Below the pieces are notes generated by a model. It saw only the letters and a program-made list of their open reading frames with translations, did no database searches and was not told the DNA's origin. From Polaribacter sp. SA4-10 (GTDB taxonomy: Bacteria > Bacteroidota > Bacteroidia > Flavobacteriales > Flavobacteriaceae), in contig NZ_CP019331.1 in assembly GCF_002163835.1 (NCBI RefSeq), positions 1,835,001 through 1,899,000 on the forward strand: a stretch of DNA of 64,000 nt, read 5' to 3'. This document shows positions 10,992 through 19,876 of the stretch, in pieces; position 1 is the first letter of the stretch, and every line of letters begins with the position of its first letter. A program made the position numbers and the translations under genes.

Positions 10992-13799
10992 TTATATTTC
11001 TAAGATGTAATTTGTTAAGTTAGAGTCATGAGGTAAGCCCATTTTTTTTCTTAACCTGTACCTCTTAACCTCTACACTTCTTGGAGAAATATTAAGCAAA
11101 GGAGCTATCTCCTTTGAAGATAGATTTAATCTAAGGTATGCACAGAGTCTTAAATCATTTGGAGTTAGTTCTGGGTGTTTCGATTTTACCTTTTTTAAGA
11201 ATTTTTTATCAGCATTGTTAAAAGCTTCTTGAAACATAGCCCAATCATCTGTATTGTTTAAGTCTTTATCAATAATTCTAACAACTTTTACAATATTCAT
11301 TTCACCTCCTTTTATCAACTCTGTTTTTATGGTATTTAAAAACTCATTCTTTTTAATTATACTCATTGTAGAAGAAGCCAATTCTCTATTCTTACTTTCT
11401 ATATCACTTCTTAACTTATCATTATTTAATTTAATAATTTTTTGTGAACTCTCTAATTCTTTAATATCTAACTCTTTTTTTGCATTTTCTAACAACTTCT
11501 CTCTTTGTCTTCTATAATATCTTTTAGTAATATTATGTATCAAGTAAAAAAGTAATAAGTACAATAAAACATAAATGGTAACCATAAAATTAGAAAGGTA
11601 CCAAGGTTTATGAATTCTAAAACTAAAGACAGCTTCATTAGTACTTAACTTATTACCTACAATACCCCTTACTTTAAAAGTATAATCTCCATAAGATATA
11701 TTTTCAAATAGTATAGAATTTGATTCAGATGGAATACTCCATTGCTTCTTCTGACCTAATAATTGATATTGATATTTAGAAGTTAAAATTTTATTGTAAT
11801 TAGTTACACTATAAGAAAACTCAATATTATTTTCTTTATTTTCAAATTCAATTTTTTGTGATAAATTAATTCGATTTTTAGGTTGACCTAGTTTAAAACT
11901 ATTAATTTTATTAATCCCTATAATAAAGTCTTTAGGTTCTTTAATCTTATTTAAGTCTAAAGTTATATAACCATCTGAAGTACCTATAAGTTGTTTCTTA
12001 TTTTTAAAATGGATAATATTCTCAAAACCCGTGGCCCCTTTTGGCGAAGATTCTGAAATTGGGATACTTTTTATAATTGGTTTCGAACTTAATTTACCAG
12101 AAGTTAAAAATTTTACATCTTGCTTAGAAAAAGACCATAATTTATCATTTACAGCATTATAAATTAGTCTTGCAGAAGAAAAATTTTCATTAGAAATTAA
12201 CTTACTATAAATAGTATCAATAACAAAAGTATCTTTTGGCTTATTATATTTAAATATACCCTTTTTACTAGCATAAAAAATATCCTGTTTATACTTAATT
12301 AAACTAGTAGCAGTACCTCTTTTTATCGACTCTTCTTTACTTATATTAATTACATTCTGGTAGTTTTTATCTATAGTTAATTTAAAAATTCCTTTGTATT
12401 CGTGATTTACAAAAATTTTGAATTTATCTTCAATTACAAAATACCTACTAGAGTTCGTAAATCCTTTTATTTTATTAGCAATTTTCCAATTATTAAACGC
12501 CCTCGTTAAAACATATAATCCATCATAACTACCTAAAATTAAAGTAGTTTCGTTTAATTTTTTAACATCCCAAACACCTTGAATATTAGATATTTTATTC
12601 GCTTTTTCTTTATCTATTATAAAAATACCAGAATCATGACCACAAAAAAGAGAATTATCAATCTGTATTAAATTCCAAACTTGTCCTTCTGTATTTTCAA
12701 TAAGTTTAAATGGCATATCTGTGTCCATTTTTTGAAAAAACAATCCTTGATTAGTTCCTAAATACAAGGTGTTATCGAAAACAATAGAGGTGTATACAGT
12801 TCCTAGAAAGTGGTTCTTATTGCTACTTATTTTAAGCGGTGATGTATTATTAATAGTGTTTATTCCATTATCTAAACCTAACCATATATTATCATCGATA
12901 TCTTCAAAAACTGATAACACAGTATTGTTACTTAAACCTGAAACATGATTAATTTTATAATTTATTTCCCCATTATTATTCAAATAGATAATACCATCTG
13001 ATATTGTTCCAAGAACAAAGTCTTTATTTTTTAATTGTTTTGCACTATAGATTGTTTTATTAAGAATGTTTGCATCTGAAGGTGTAACCCAATTAACAAC
13101 CCTATTCTCTCTTAAAAAGAAAAAGCCCTTCTTTTGAGTTAAAAATAAAAGAGTATCCTCTTTTTTAAAAATTTCAACTACTATGTTTTCTTTTAAGATC
13201 TTATTCTCTGAAATTAATTTTGGAATACCATTTTCAATCTTAAAAATTCCTTTATTTAATTCTTGAAAGTAGATAACATCATCAATTTTAGAAATTTTAG
13301 TTATTTTATTATCTGCATTAATAATCTTTATAACATTCGTTTCTAAATTATATAAATAAATTCTCTCTAAGGATTTAAAAAGTACCCAACCATCTAATTC
13401 TAAGATATTCCAAACATGCTCATCTTCAAGCATTTTTATATTCTTGTTTTTTACAATAGACGTGTATTCTAAGCTTCCAAAATTATTTTTCTTCCAAAAC
13501 CCAAAATCCATATAAAACCCTGTGAATATATTATCCCCAACAACTCTTACAGATCTCATTATTGTTTCATTGGGTGTCTCATAAAGTTGCCAATTAGCAC
13601 CATTATACTCCAATAAACCTTTATTATTAGCTACATAAATAAATTTATTCTCAGCTTGAGAAATAGCCCAATTTTGCTTCTCTGCTCCATATTGCTTTGT
13701 TGTAAAAACATTTACAGGAGGCAACTCTTGTCCGATTATTACGAGTTTAGAAAAAAAAACTAAACAGATTAATACTACTTTTAATTTTGTTGTATTCAA
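10992..13799 (-). CDS. Membrane-anchored PUL regulator: reg_prop/Y_Y_Y sensor with LuxR-type HTH
   Basis: A 935-residue one-protein sensor-regulator. After a signal peptide, residues about 30-620 form a periplasmic beta-propeller of two-component-regulator-type repeats (for example DDNIWLGLDNGINTI). A Y_Y_Y domain follows (about 640-725, YQYQLLGQKKQW and GDYTFKVRG), then a transmembrane helix (about 735-755), a basic coiled coil, and a C-terminal HTH (LTPNDLRLCAYLRLNLSSKE, then ISPRSVEVKRYRLRKKMG). There is no kinase or receiver domain, so it resembles SusR rather than a hybrid two-component system. It lies on the same strand just upstream of susC and is the obvious candidate to sense glucan oligomers and control this locus. 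The ligand and DNA site are inferred. Confidence 0.88.
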   Translation of the reverse strand: MNTTKLKVVLICLVFFSKLVIIGQELPPVNVFTTKQYGAEKQNWAISQAENKFIYVANNKGLLEYNGANWQLYETPNETIMRSVRVVGDNIFTGFYMDFGFWKKNNFGSLEYTSIVKNKNIKMLEDEHVWNILELDGWVLFKSLERIYLYNLETNVIKIINADNKITKISKIDDVIYFQELNKGIFKIENGIPKLISENKILKENIVVEIFKKEDTLLFLTQKKGFFFLRENRVVNWVTPSDANILNKTIYSAKQLKNKDFVLGTISDGIIYLNNNGEINYKINHVSGLSNNTVLSVFEDIDDNIWLGLDNGINTINNTSPLKISSNKNHFLGTVYTSIVFDNTLYLGTNQGLFFQKMDTDMPFKLIENTEGQVWNLIQIDNSLFCGHDSGIFIIDKEKANKISNIQGVWDVKKLNETTLILGSYDGLYVLTRAFNNWKIANKIKGFTNSSRYFVIEDKFKIFVNHEYKGIFKLTIDKNYQNVINISKEESIKRGTATSLIKYKQDIFYASKKGIFKYNKPKDTFVIDTIYSKLISNENFSSARLIYNAVNDKLWSFSKQDVKFLTSGKLSSKPIIKSIPISESSPKGATGFENIIHFKNKKQLIGTSDGYITLDLNKIKEPKDFIIGINKINSFKLGQPKNRINLSQKIEFENKENNIEFSYSVTNYNKILTSKYQYQLLGQKKQWSIPSESNSILFENISYGDYTFKVRGIVGNKLSTNEAVFSFRIHKPWYLSNFMVTIYVLLYLLLFYLIHNITKRYYRRQREKLLENAKKELDIKELESSQKIIKLNNDKLRSDIESKNRELASSTMSIIKKNEFLNTIKTELIKGGEMNIVKVVRIIDKDLNNTDDWAMFQEAFNNADKKFLKKVKSKHPELTPNDLRLCAYLRLNLSSKEIAPLLNISPRSVEVKRYRLRKKMGLPHDSNLTNYILEI

Positions 13800-13927
13800 G
13801 ATATTAGGTTGTTTGGTTACTAATGTAAGTTAAATATCATAAAATATTGGGAGAAAAATAATTTTGTATGGTTTTTATATAGGTGTGGAAGCAAAATTTA
13901 ACATACATCACTCAAGTATAAAACAAC

Positions 13928-13968
13928 AAAAAACCAAAGTATAAATTAATTTTACACTTTGGTTTTCT
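13928..13968 (-). terminator. Terminator after infB
   Basis: AAAACCAAAGT (13930-13940) pairs with ACTTTGGTTTT (13956-13966); on the minus strand TTTTTTGTTGTTTT follows. It lies 60 bases beyond the infB stop and ends the rimP-nusA-infB unit. A T-rich run on the other side makes it potentially bidirectional. Confidence 0.8.
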
Positions 13969-14027
13969 TTATTTTATAAGGTAATCTTATTTACACCTAT
14001 ACTTCTAAATTTTACTATTAAAGCTTT

Positions 14028-16901
14028 TTATTTCAACTTCTTTTTAACAGCAATTTCTTTATAAGCTTCAATTACATCCCCTTCTTCAATATCATTAAAG
14101 TTCTTAAGTTGAAGACCACAATCGTATCCTTTTGCAACTTCCTTAACATCATCTTTAAAACGTTTTAATGATGTTAACTCTCCGTCATGAACTACAATTC
14201 CTTCTCTAATAATTCTAATTTTTGAATCTCTAAAGATTTTACCAGAAATCACCATACAACCTGCAATGTTACCAACTTTAGAAATCTTATAAACTTCTCT
14301 AATTTCAACATTACCAGAAACTTCTTCTTTCATTTCAGGAGATAACATTCCTTCCATTGCATCTTTAAGGTCATTAATAGCGTCATAAATAATAGAATAC
14401 GTTCTAATATCTACTTCTTCTCTATCTGCAACCACTCTTGCATTTCCTTGCGGACGAACATTAAAGCCAACTATAATTGCATCTGAAGCTGTTGCTAATA
14501 ACACATCACTTTCTGTAATGGCTCCAACACCTTTATGTAAAATATTTACTTGAATTTCTTCTGTTGATAATTTTTGGAAAGAATCTGTTAAAGCTTCTAC
14601 AGAACCATCTACATCTCCTTTTAAGATAATGTTTAATTCTTTAAAGTCTCCTAACGCAATTCTACGTCCAATTTCATCTAATGTTAATGTTTTCTGAGTT
14701 CTTACAGATTGCTCACGTTGTAATTGAGAACGTTTAGAAGCAATTTGTTTTGCTTCTCTTTCATCATCAAAGACAACAAATTTATCTCCTGCTTGTGGCG
14801 CTCCATCTAAACCTAAAATAGATACTGGCATTGAAGGACCTGCAACCGTTAAATTGGTTCCTTGATCATCAAACATTGCTCTAACCTTACCACTGTGTTT
14901 ACCTGCCAACAAGTAATCTCCAATTTTTAAAGTTCCTGCTTGAACTAATATTGTTGACACATAACCTCTACCCTTATCTAATAGCGCTTCTACTACCGCA
15001 CCAACTGCATTTTTCTTAGGGTTCGATTTTAACTCTAAAATCTCTGCTTCTAATAAAACTTTTTCTAACAATTCAGGAATACCTTCTCCTGTTTTTGCTG
15101 AAATATCTTGTGATTGAATGCTTCCACCCCATTCTTCAATCAATAAATTCATTGAAGATAATTGAGTTTTTACATTATCTGGATTTGCATTTGGTTTATC
15201 TATCTTATTGATAGCAAAAATAATTGGAACTCCTGCTGCCTGCGCATGAGAAATTGCCTCTTTTGTTTGTGGCATTACGTCATCATCTGCTGCCACTACT
15301 ATAATAACTAAATCTGTTACCTGAGCTCCACGTGCACGCATTGCTGTAAAGGCCTCGTGACCTGGTGTATCTAAAAATGCTATTTTTTGACCTGCTACAT
15401 TTACAGAATATGCACCAATATGCTGTGTAATTCCTCCACTTTCACCTTCAATAACATTTGCTTTTCTAATATAATCTAATAGCGAAGTTTTCCCATGATC
15501 TACATGCCCCATTACTGTAATAATTGGCGCACGTGTTACTAAATCTTCTGGTTTATCAATTACCTCTTCAATAGACTCTTCTACTTCTGCTCCAACAAAT
15601 TCTACTTTGTGGTTAAACTCTTCAGCAACAATAACTAATGTCTCTGCATCTAAACGCTGATTCATTGTTACCATCATACCTAAAGACATACATGCAGAAA
15701 TAATATTAGTAACAGGAACCTCCATCATCGTTGCTACCTCACTTACGGTAACAAATTCTGTCACTTTTAAAATTCTACTATCTAATGCTTCAGCTTCTAA
15801 CTCTGCATCTGAATGTTCTCTTCGAGCATCTCTTTTATTCCTTCTATACTTTGCACCTTTACCTTTAGAAGATTTTCCTTGAAGTTTTTCTAAGGTTTCT
15901 CTTACTTGTTTTTGGATATCTGCTTCTGTAGGTTCTTCTTTTTTAACAACTGCTGGTCTTGGAGCTCCTTTTCCTCTAAATCCAGGTCTATTACCTTGAG
16001 CTGACCTATTACCTGCTTGGACTGGCCTACCAACTCCTCCTCCTTGACTTGGTCTACCTTTAGCTCCTGCAGCTCCTGCTGGCTTACTTATACGTTTACG
16101 CTTCTTTTTAGCGTCAGCATTTGCATCTCTCTTAACCTCAGGTTTCTTTTTCTTTGGCTTTTCAAATTGCTTTAAGTCAATTGTTTTCCCTGTAATTCTA
16201 GGACCGTCTAATTTCTTATACTGCGTCTTTATAGCTTCCGCATTTTCTGAAATAACCTCATCTGGTAATTCAGTTGCTTTTTCACCTTTAGAAAAACTTT
16301 CTTTTTTAACAACAGGTTTTTCTGTTATTTTAAAAGCCTCTTTTTCTATACCAGAAACTTGTCTTACAACTTTAGGCTGCTCTACTTGTTTCTTAACAAC
16401 AGGTGTAACAACTTTAGGCTCTTCAGGTTTAGTTTCTTCAATTTTTGGTTCTTCAGGTTTCGTTTCTTCTAAAACAGGAGATGGCTTTGGAGTTTCTACG
16501 ACAGGTTTTTCTACTTTAACTACTGGTTTTTTATCACCAATGTTATCAATATCAATTTTACCTACAGTTTTAAACTCTAATTTATCTGCTTTGGCTTTAA
16601 GAACTACTTCTCTCTTAACCTCTTCTTCCGCTCTCTTCTTTTCTAACTTAGCTTCATGCTCAAGACGAATTGCTTCTTTTTCCTTACGTTTTTCTTCTCC
16701 AACTTCTTTTGATGCAGCTTTTTTGCTAGCATCTGTTTGGAAACCATCTAGTAAGACTCGATAGACATCACCAGAAATTTTAGTTGTTGGTCTTGCTTCA
16801 ACTTCATGACCTTTAGTTCCTAAATATTCTACTGCTCTATCAAGAGAAATGTTTAATTCTCTTAAAACCTTATTAAGCCTCATTGTTTTGCCTTCAGACA
16901 T
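14028..16901 (-). CDS. infB: Translation initiation factor IF-2
   Basis: A 957-residue IF-2, the GTPase that places fMet-tRNA on the 30S subunit. The N-terminus has an IF2_N-like region (MRLNKVLRELNISLDRAVEYL), followed by a long charged linker rich in Lys, Glu and Pro (about 60-390) typical of bacteroidetal IF-2. The G domain begins near residue 460 with GHVDHGKTSLLDYIRK (G1), GGITQHIG (G2), DTPGHEAF (G3) and NKIDK (G4). Domains II-IV follow, including GGV-type KGDVDGSVEAL and the C-terminal fMet-tRNA-binding barrel. It is the last gene of rimP-nusA-infB, 65 bases after nusA, and is followed by a terminator. Confidence 0.97.
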   Translation of the reverse strand: MSEGKTMRLNKVLRELNISLDRAVEYLGTKGHEVEARPTTKISGDVYRVLLDGFQTDASKKAASKEVGEEKRKEKEAIRLEHEAKLEKKRAEEEVKREVVLKAKADKLEFKTVGKIDIDNIGDKKPVVKVEKPVVETPKPSPVLEETKPEEPKIEETKPEEPKVVTPVVKKQVEQPKVVRQVSGIEKEAFKITEKPVVKKESFSKGEKATELPDEVISENAEAIKTQYKKLDGPRITGKTIDLKQFEKPKKKKPEVKRDANADAKKKRKRISKPAGAAGAKGRPSQGGGVGRPVQAGNRSAQGNRPGFRGKGAPRPAVVKKEEPTEADIQKQVRETLEKLQGKSSKGKGAKYRRNKRDARREHSDAELEAEALDSRILKVTEFVTVSEVATMMEVPVTNIISACMSLGMMVTMNQRLDAETLVIVAEEFNHKVEFVGAEVEESIEEVIDKPEDLVTRAPIITVMGHVDHGKTSLLDYIRKANVIEGESGGITQHIGAYSVNVAGQKIAFLDTPGHEAFTAMRARGAQVTDLVIIVVAADDDVMPQTKEAISHAQAAGVPIIFAINKIDKPNANPDNVKTQLSSMNLLIEEWGGSIQSQDISAKTGEGIPELLEKVLLEAEILELKSNPKKNAVGAVVEALLDKGRGYVSTILVQAGTLKIGDYLLAGKHSGKVRAMFDDQGTNLTVAGPSMPVSILGLDGAPQAGDKFVVFDDEREAKQIASKRSQLQREQSVRTQKTLTLDEIGRRIALGDFKELNIILKGDVDGSVEALTDSFQKLSTEEIQVNILHKGVGAITESDVLLATASDAIIVGFNVRPQGNARVVADREEVDIRTYSIIYDAINDLKDAMEGMLSPEMKEEVSGNVEIREVYKISKVGNIAGCMVISGKIFRDSKIRIIREGIVVHDGELTSLKRFKDDVKEVAKGYDCGLQLKNFNDIEEGDVIEAYKEIAVKKKLK

Positions 16902-16966
16902 ATATTATTTTTTAGCCTTTAATTTGTAAAAATATACTTTTTTACGATACTCCTATATAACCTAGA

Positions 16967-18223
16967 TTAGTCTTCAAATTCTTCTTTCAAAATTCTCTGA
17001 ACATCTAAAATAGTTTCTTCTTCTAAATCAGTTCTTTTAACTAACTCTTCAACATTAGTTTCTAATACGCTTCTTGCAGTATCTAAACCAATTTTTTTGA
17101 ATTCTTTAATTACCCAATCTTCAATTTCATCAACAAACTCTGTTAACTCAACATCTTCTTCTTCTAAACCTTCTCTCTTAACATCGATCTCATATCCTGT
17201 TAACTCACTTGCCAAACGGATATTTACACCGCCTCTACCAATCGCTTTAGAAACTTCTTCTGGTTTTAAAAGCACGCTTACACGTCCTTTTTTACCATTC
17301 TTTTCTTCATCGTACATTTCTATTTCCATAGAAGTTACTTTAGCCGGACTTAATGCTCTAGAAATATATAGTTGTTCGTTTTTAGTATAATTGATAACAT
17401 CAATGTTTTCATTACCTAATTCACGTACAATTCCGTGTATTCTTGAACCTTTTACCCCAACACAAGCTCCAACAGGATCAATTCTATCATCATAAGAATC
17501 TACCGCTACTTTTGCTTTTTCACCAGGAATTCTTGCAACTCCTTCAACAGTAATTAAACCATCAAAAACTTCAGGAATCTCTTGTTCAAACAATTTGTTT
17601 AAGAAAGAAGGTGATGTTCTTGAAAGTATAATTGCTGGTTTATTTCCTCTTAATTCTACCGATTTAATAACGCCTCTAACAGAATCTCCTTTTCTGAAGA
17701 AATCTGAACGAATTTGCTCACTTTTTGGTAATACAATTTCATTCCCATCATCATCTAACAAAATAATTGCATTATGACGAATGTGATGAACTTCTGCACT
17801 ATATAACTCTCCTTCTAACTCTTTAAATTGCTTAAAGATATTTGTACTATCGTGTTCGTAAATTTTAGAAATTAAGTTCTGACGTAATGCCAAAATAGCT
17901 CTTCTTCCTAAATCTATTAATTTTACTTCTTCAGAAACATCTTCACCAATTTCAAAATCTGGCTCAATTAACCTTGCTTCAGCAAGCTCTATCTCTTCAT
18001 TATCATCTTCAGAAAAACCATCTGCAACAACAATTCTATTTCTCCAAATCTCTAAATCCCCCTTATCTGGATTAATAATAATATCAAAATTATCATCAGA
18101 TCCAAACTTACGCTTTAAGGCAGCCCTAAAAACTTCTTCCAAAATAGACATTAAAGTTACTCTGTCTATACTCTTATTATCTTTAAATTCTGAAAACGAA
18201 TCAATTAACGCTATATTTTCCAT
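16967..18223 (-). CDS. nusA: Transcription termination/antitermination factor NusA
   Basis: A 418-residue NusA. The N-terminal RNA-polymerase-binding domain (MENIALIDSFSEFKDNKSID) is followed by an S1 domain (about 135-200), KH1 (VGACVGVKGSRIHGIVRELG) and KH2 (KAIGRGGVNIRLASELTGYEI), then a short helical tail with DLEEETILDVQRILKEEFED. It lacks the two acidic repeats of the E. coli protein, which is normal outside gammaproteobacteria. It starts 12 bases after rimP. NusA modulates pausing and intrinsic termination, which is relevant because the operon leader has a terminator-like hairpin (18702-18733). Confidence 0.96.
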   Translation of the reverse strand: MENIALIDSFSEFKDNKSIDRVTLMSILEEVFRAALKRKFGSDDNFDIIINPDKGDLEIWRNRIVVADGFSEDDNEEIELAEARLIEPDFEIGEDVSEEVKLIDLGRRAILALRQNLISKIYEHDSTNIFKQFKELEGELYSAEVHHIRHNAIILLDDDGNEIVLPKSEQIRSDFFRKGDSVRGVIKSVELRGNKPAIILSRTSPSFLNKLFEQEIPEVFDGLITVEGVARIPGEKAKVAVDSYDDRIDPVGACVGVKGSRIHGIVRELGNENIDVINYTKNEQLYISRALSPAKVTSMEIEMYDEEKNGKKGRVSVLLKPEEVSKAIGRGGVNIRLASELTGYEIDVKREGLEEEDVELTEFVDEIEDWVIKEFKKIGLDTARSVLETNVEELVKRTDLEEETILDVQRILKEEFED

Positions 18224-18235
18224 TACATTTTTTGC

Positions 18236-18697
18236 TTAAAATACAATCTTCACTTTTGCTTCTATAATCTCTTTATATGAAATAGTTGCTGCCTTACTTA
18301 CAGTAACTTTTCCTTTACCTATTGGTTTTGGTTCTCTAGCCTTCCAATTTAAAACTATCTTTTCATCATCTGCTTCTACCAAAGTCCCTTCAAATTCTGC
18401 TTCTGCAGTTTTAACTTTTAGAATTCTGTTGATATTTTTTACATACTGTCTATTCACTTTTAAGGGATGTGCAATATCTGGTGTAGAAACTTCAAGTGAA
18501 AAATCTTCTTCTTCTCTATCAAAATTACTATCTACGCTTCTACTAATCCTAATACACTCACTTAAAGGAACACCATTATCTCCATCTACAACAATTTGAA
18601 TTTTGTTATTAGTGGATATTTCAAAATTTATCAAATACAATGACTCATTAAGCGCTAACGCCTCGTCAATAAAATCTCTTACCTTAGTTTCGTTCAT
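18236..18697 (-). CDS. rimP: Ribosome maturation factor RimP
   Basis: The start is placed at the ATG at 18695-18697 (MNETKVRDFIDEAL). The longer frame from 18736 would translate the stem of an upstream hairpin and adds 13 residues absent from the family. The 153-residue product has the RimP_N domain (SIDSNFDREEEDFSLEVSTPDIAHPL-type core; here VDSNFDREEEDFSLEV) and the C-terminal SH3-like domain (LVEADDEKIVLNWKAREPKP). RimP helps 30S subunit assembly. It is the first gene of rimP-nusA-infB, the widely conserved order. Confidence 0.95.
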   Translation of the reverse strand: MNETKVRDFIDEALALNESLYLINFEISTNNKIQIVVDGDNGVPLSECIRISRSVDSNFDREEEDFSLEVSTPDIAHPLKVNRQYVKNINRILKVKTAEAEFEGTLVEADDEKIVLNWKAREPKPIGKGKVTVSKAATISYKEIIEAKVKIVF

Positions 18698-18701
18698 CTT
18701 A

Positions 18702-18733
18702 AAATATAAAAAGAGGGGACTTTCGGTCCCCTT
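18702..18733 (-). terminator. Terminator-like hairpin in the rimP-nusA-infB leader (candidate attenuator)
   Basis: AGGGGAC (18714-18720), loop TTTCG, GTCCCCT (18726-18732). On the minus strand the stem is followed by CTTTTTATATTTT and then the rimP ATG. The promoter lies upstream at 18763-18792 and a divergent gene lies beyond that, so there is no gene for this hairpin to terminate other than the operon itself. That makes it a candidate attenuator. Confidence 0.7.
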
Positions 18734-18762
18734 CATTTCTTCATTTATTGTGATTTTCGGTG

Positions 18763-18792
18763 CAAATATACTAAATGTTTATGGTTTATCAA
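18763..18792 (-). promoter_or_regulatory. Promoter of rimP-nusA-infB
   Basis: Minus-strand TATATTTG (complement of 18763-18770) fits the flavobacterial -7 consensus TAnnTTTG exactly. TTG (complement of 18790-18792) lies 19 bases upstream, the usual spacing for the -33 box. The predicted transcript starts about 60 bases before rimP and contains the leader hairpin. Confidence 0.75.
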
Positions 18793-18861
18793 AACGAGTG
18801 TTATTCATTTTTTTTTTGTAACTTTAGATATGTAGTTTTTTTAATTTAAAATTTTTAAAAG

Positions 18862-19689
18862 ATGAATAAAATACTAGTTCCCATCGATTTTTCTAAAACA
18901 TCTGAATATGCAGCAAAAATGGCAGCAAGAATTGCTGAAAAATCTGAGAGTAAAATATATCTTTTGCATATGATAGAACTACCTAACGGTGTTGTAGGTA
19001 TGGGTACAGCAAGCAGGTTTAGCATTCCTGAAAGCATGTTATATTTAAGAAAAATAAAAGCACGTGTATTAGAGTTTAAAGAGCAATTTTTTTCAGAAAA
19101 CATAGATATTCAATACGCTATTATACTACAAAACCCTTTTGAAGGCATTCAAAAATATGCCGCTAAAATTGAAGCAAACCTTATTGTAATGGGCTCAAAA
19201 GGTCAATCAGAATTTGAAGAAATAATGATTGGTTCTAATACAGAAAAGGTAGTAAGAACCTCTACAATACCTGTAATTGTAGTAAAAAGAGATGATAAAA
19301 AATTCAAATTAAAAAACTTGGTTTTTGCTTCCAACTTTAAAAAAGAAAATAAAGATGTTTTTAATAAGGTTATTGATTTTGCGAACCAATTTAACAGTAA
19401 AATTCATTTATTAAAAGTAAATACTCCTTCAAATTTTGAAAGCACACATGATGCTCAAGAAAAGGTGAAAAATTTTATTAAAGACTATAATTTACCTAAA
19501 CACACAATAAATATTTACAATGATACTTCTGTAGAAAAAGGGATTTTAAATTTCTCTAGAGACATTAATTCAGATCTAATTGCTTTATGTACACATGGTA
19601 GAAGTGGCTTGTCTCATTTATTTACTGGTAGCGTTACTAAAAGCCTATCTAAAAATGCTTTAAAACCAATGTTAACCATTAAAGTCTAG
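18862..19689 (+). CDS. Universal stress protein with two Usp domains
   Basis: A 275-residue cytoplasmic protein with tandem UspA domains. The first (residues 1-145) begins MNKILVPIDFSKTSEYAAKMA and contains the nucleotide-binding loop VMGSKGQSEFEEIMIGSNTEKVVRTSTIPVIVVK. The second (about 150-275) has the loop ALCTHGRSGLSHLFTGSVTKSLSKNALKPMLTIKV. Both loops keep the G-x-x-G-x9-G(S/T) pattern of ATP-binding Usp proteins, so nucleotide binding is likely. It is transcribed divergently from rimP; TAACTTTA near 18821 is a plausible -7 element. The precise stress response cannot be told from sequence. Confidence 0.9.
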   Translation: MNKILVPIDFSKTSEYAAKMAARIAEKSESKIYLLHMIELPNGVVGMGTASRFSIPESMLYLRKIKARVLEFKEQFFSENIDIQYAIILQNPFEGIQKYAAKIEANLIVMGSKGQSEFEEIMIGSNTEKVVRTSTIPVIVVKRDDKKFKLKNLVFASNFKKENKDVFNKVIDFANQFNSKIHLLKVNTPSNFESTHDAQEKVKNFIKDYNLPKHTINIYNDTSVEKGILNFSRDINSDLIALCTHGRSGLSHLFTGSVTKSLSKNALKPMLTIKV

Positions 19690-19876
19690 AAAATAGTTTA
19701 GTTTGTTTCTAAAATTATTTACCGAGAACTACACCAACTACTGATATAAGCCATTAAAACAGACATCATATCACCGTTAACGTTCCCAAAACTTCATAAA
19801 AATACCCCCAAATAGTATCTAACTTTTTGAGGGCAGTGTATTATGGAGATTTTTTTATTTATATAAGTTCTTTTTT

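Noticed and set aside
13858..13866. TAATTTTG on the plus strand as a promoter
   Set aside because: It matches TAnnTTTG but points into the antisense of infB, with only a terminator downstream; chance match in AT-rich DNA.
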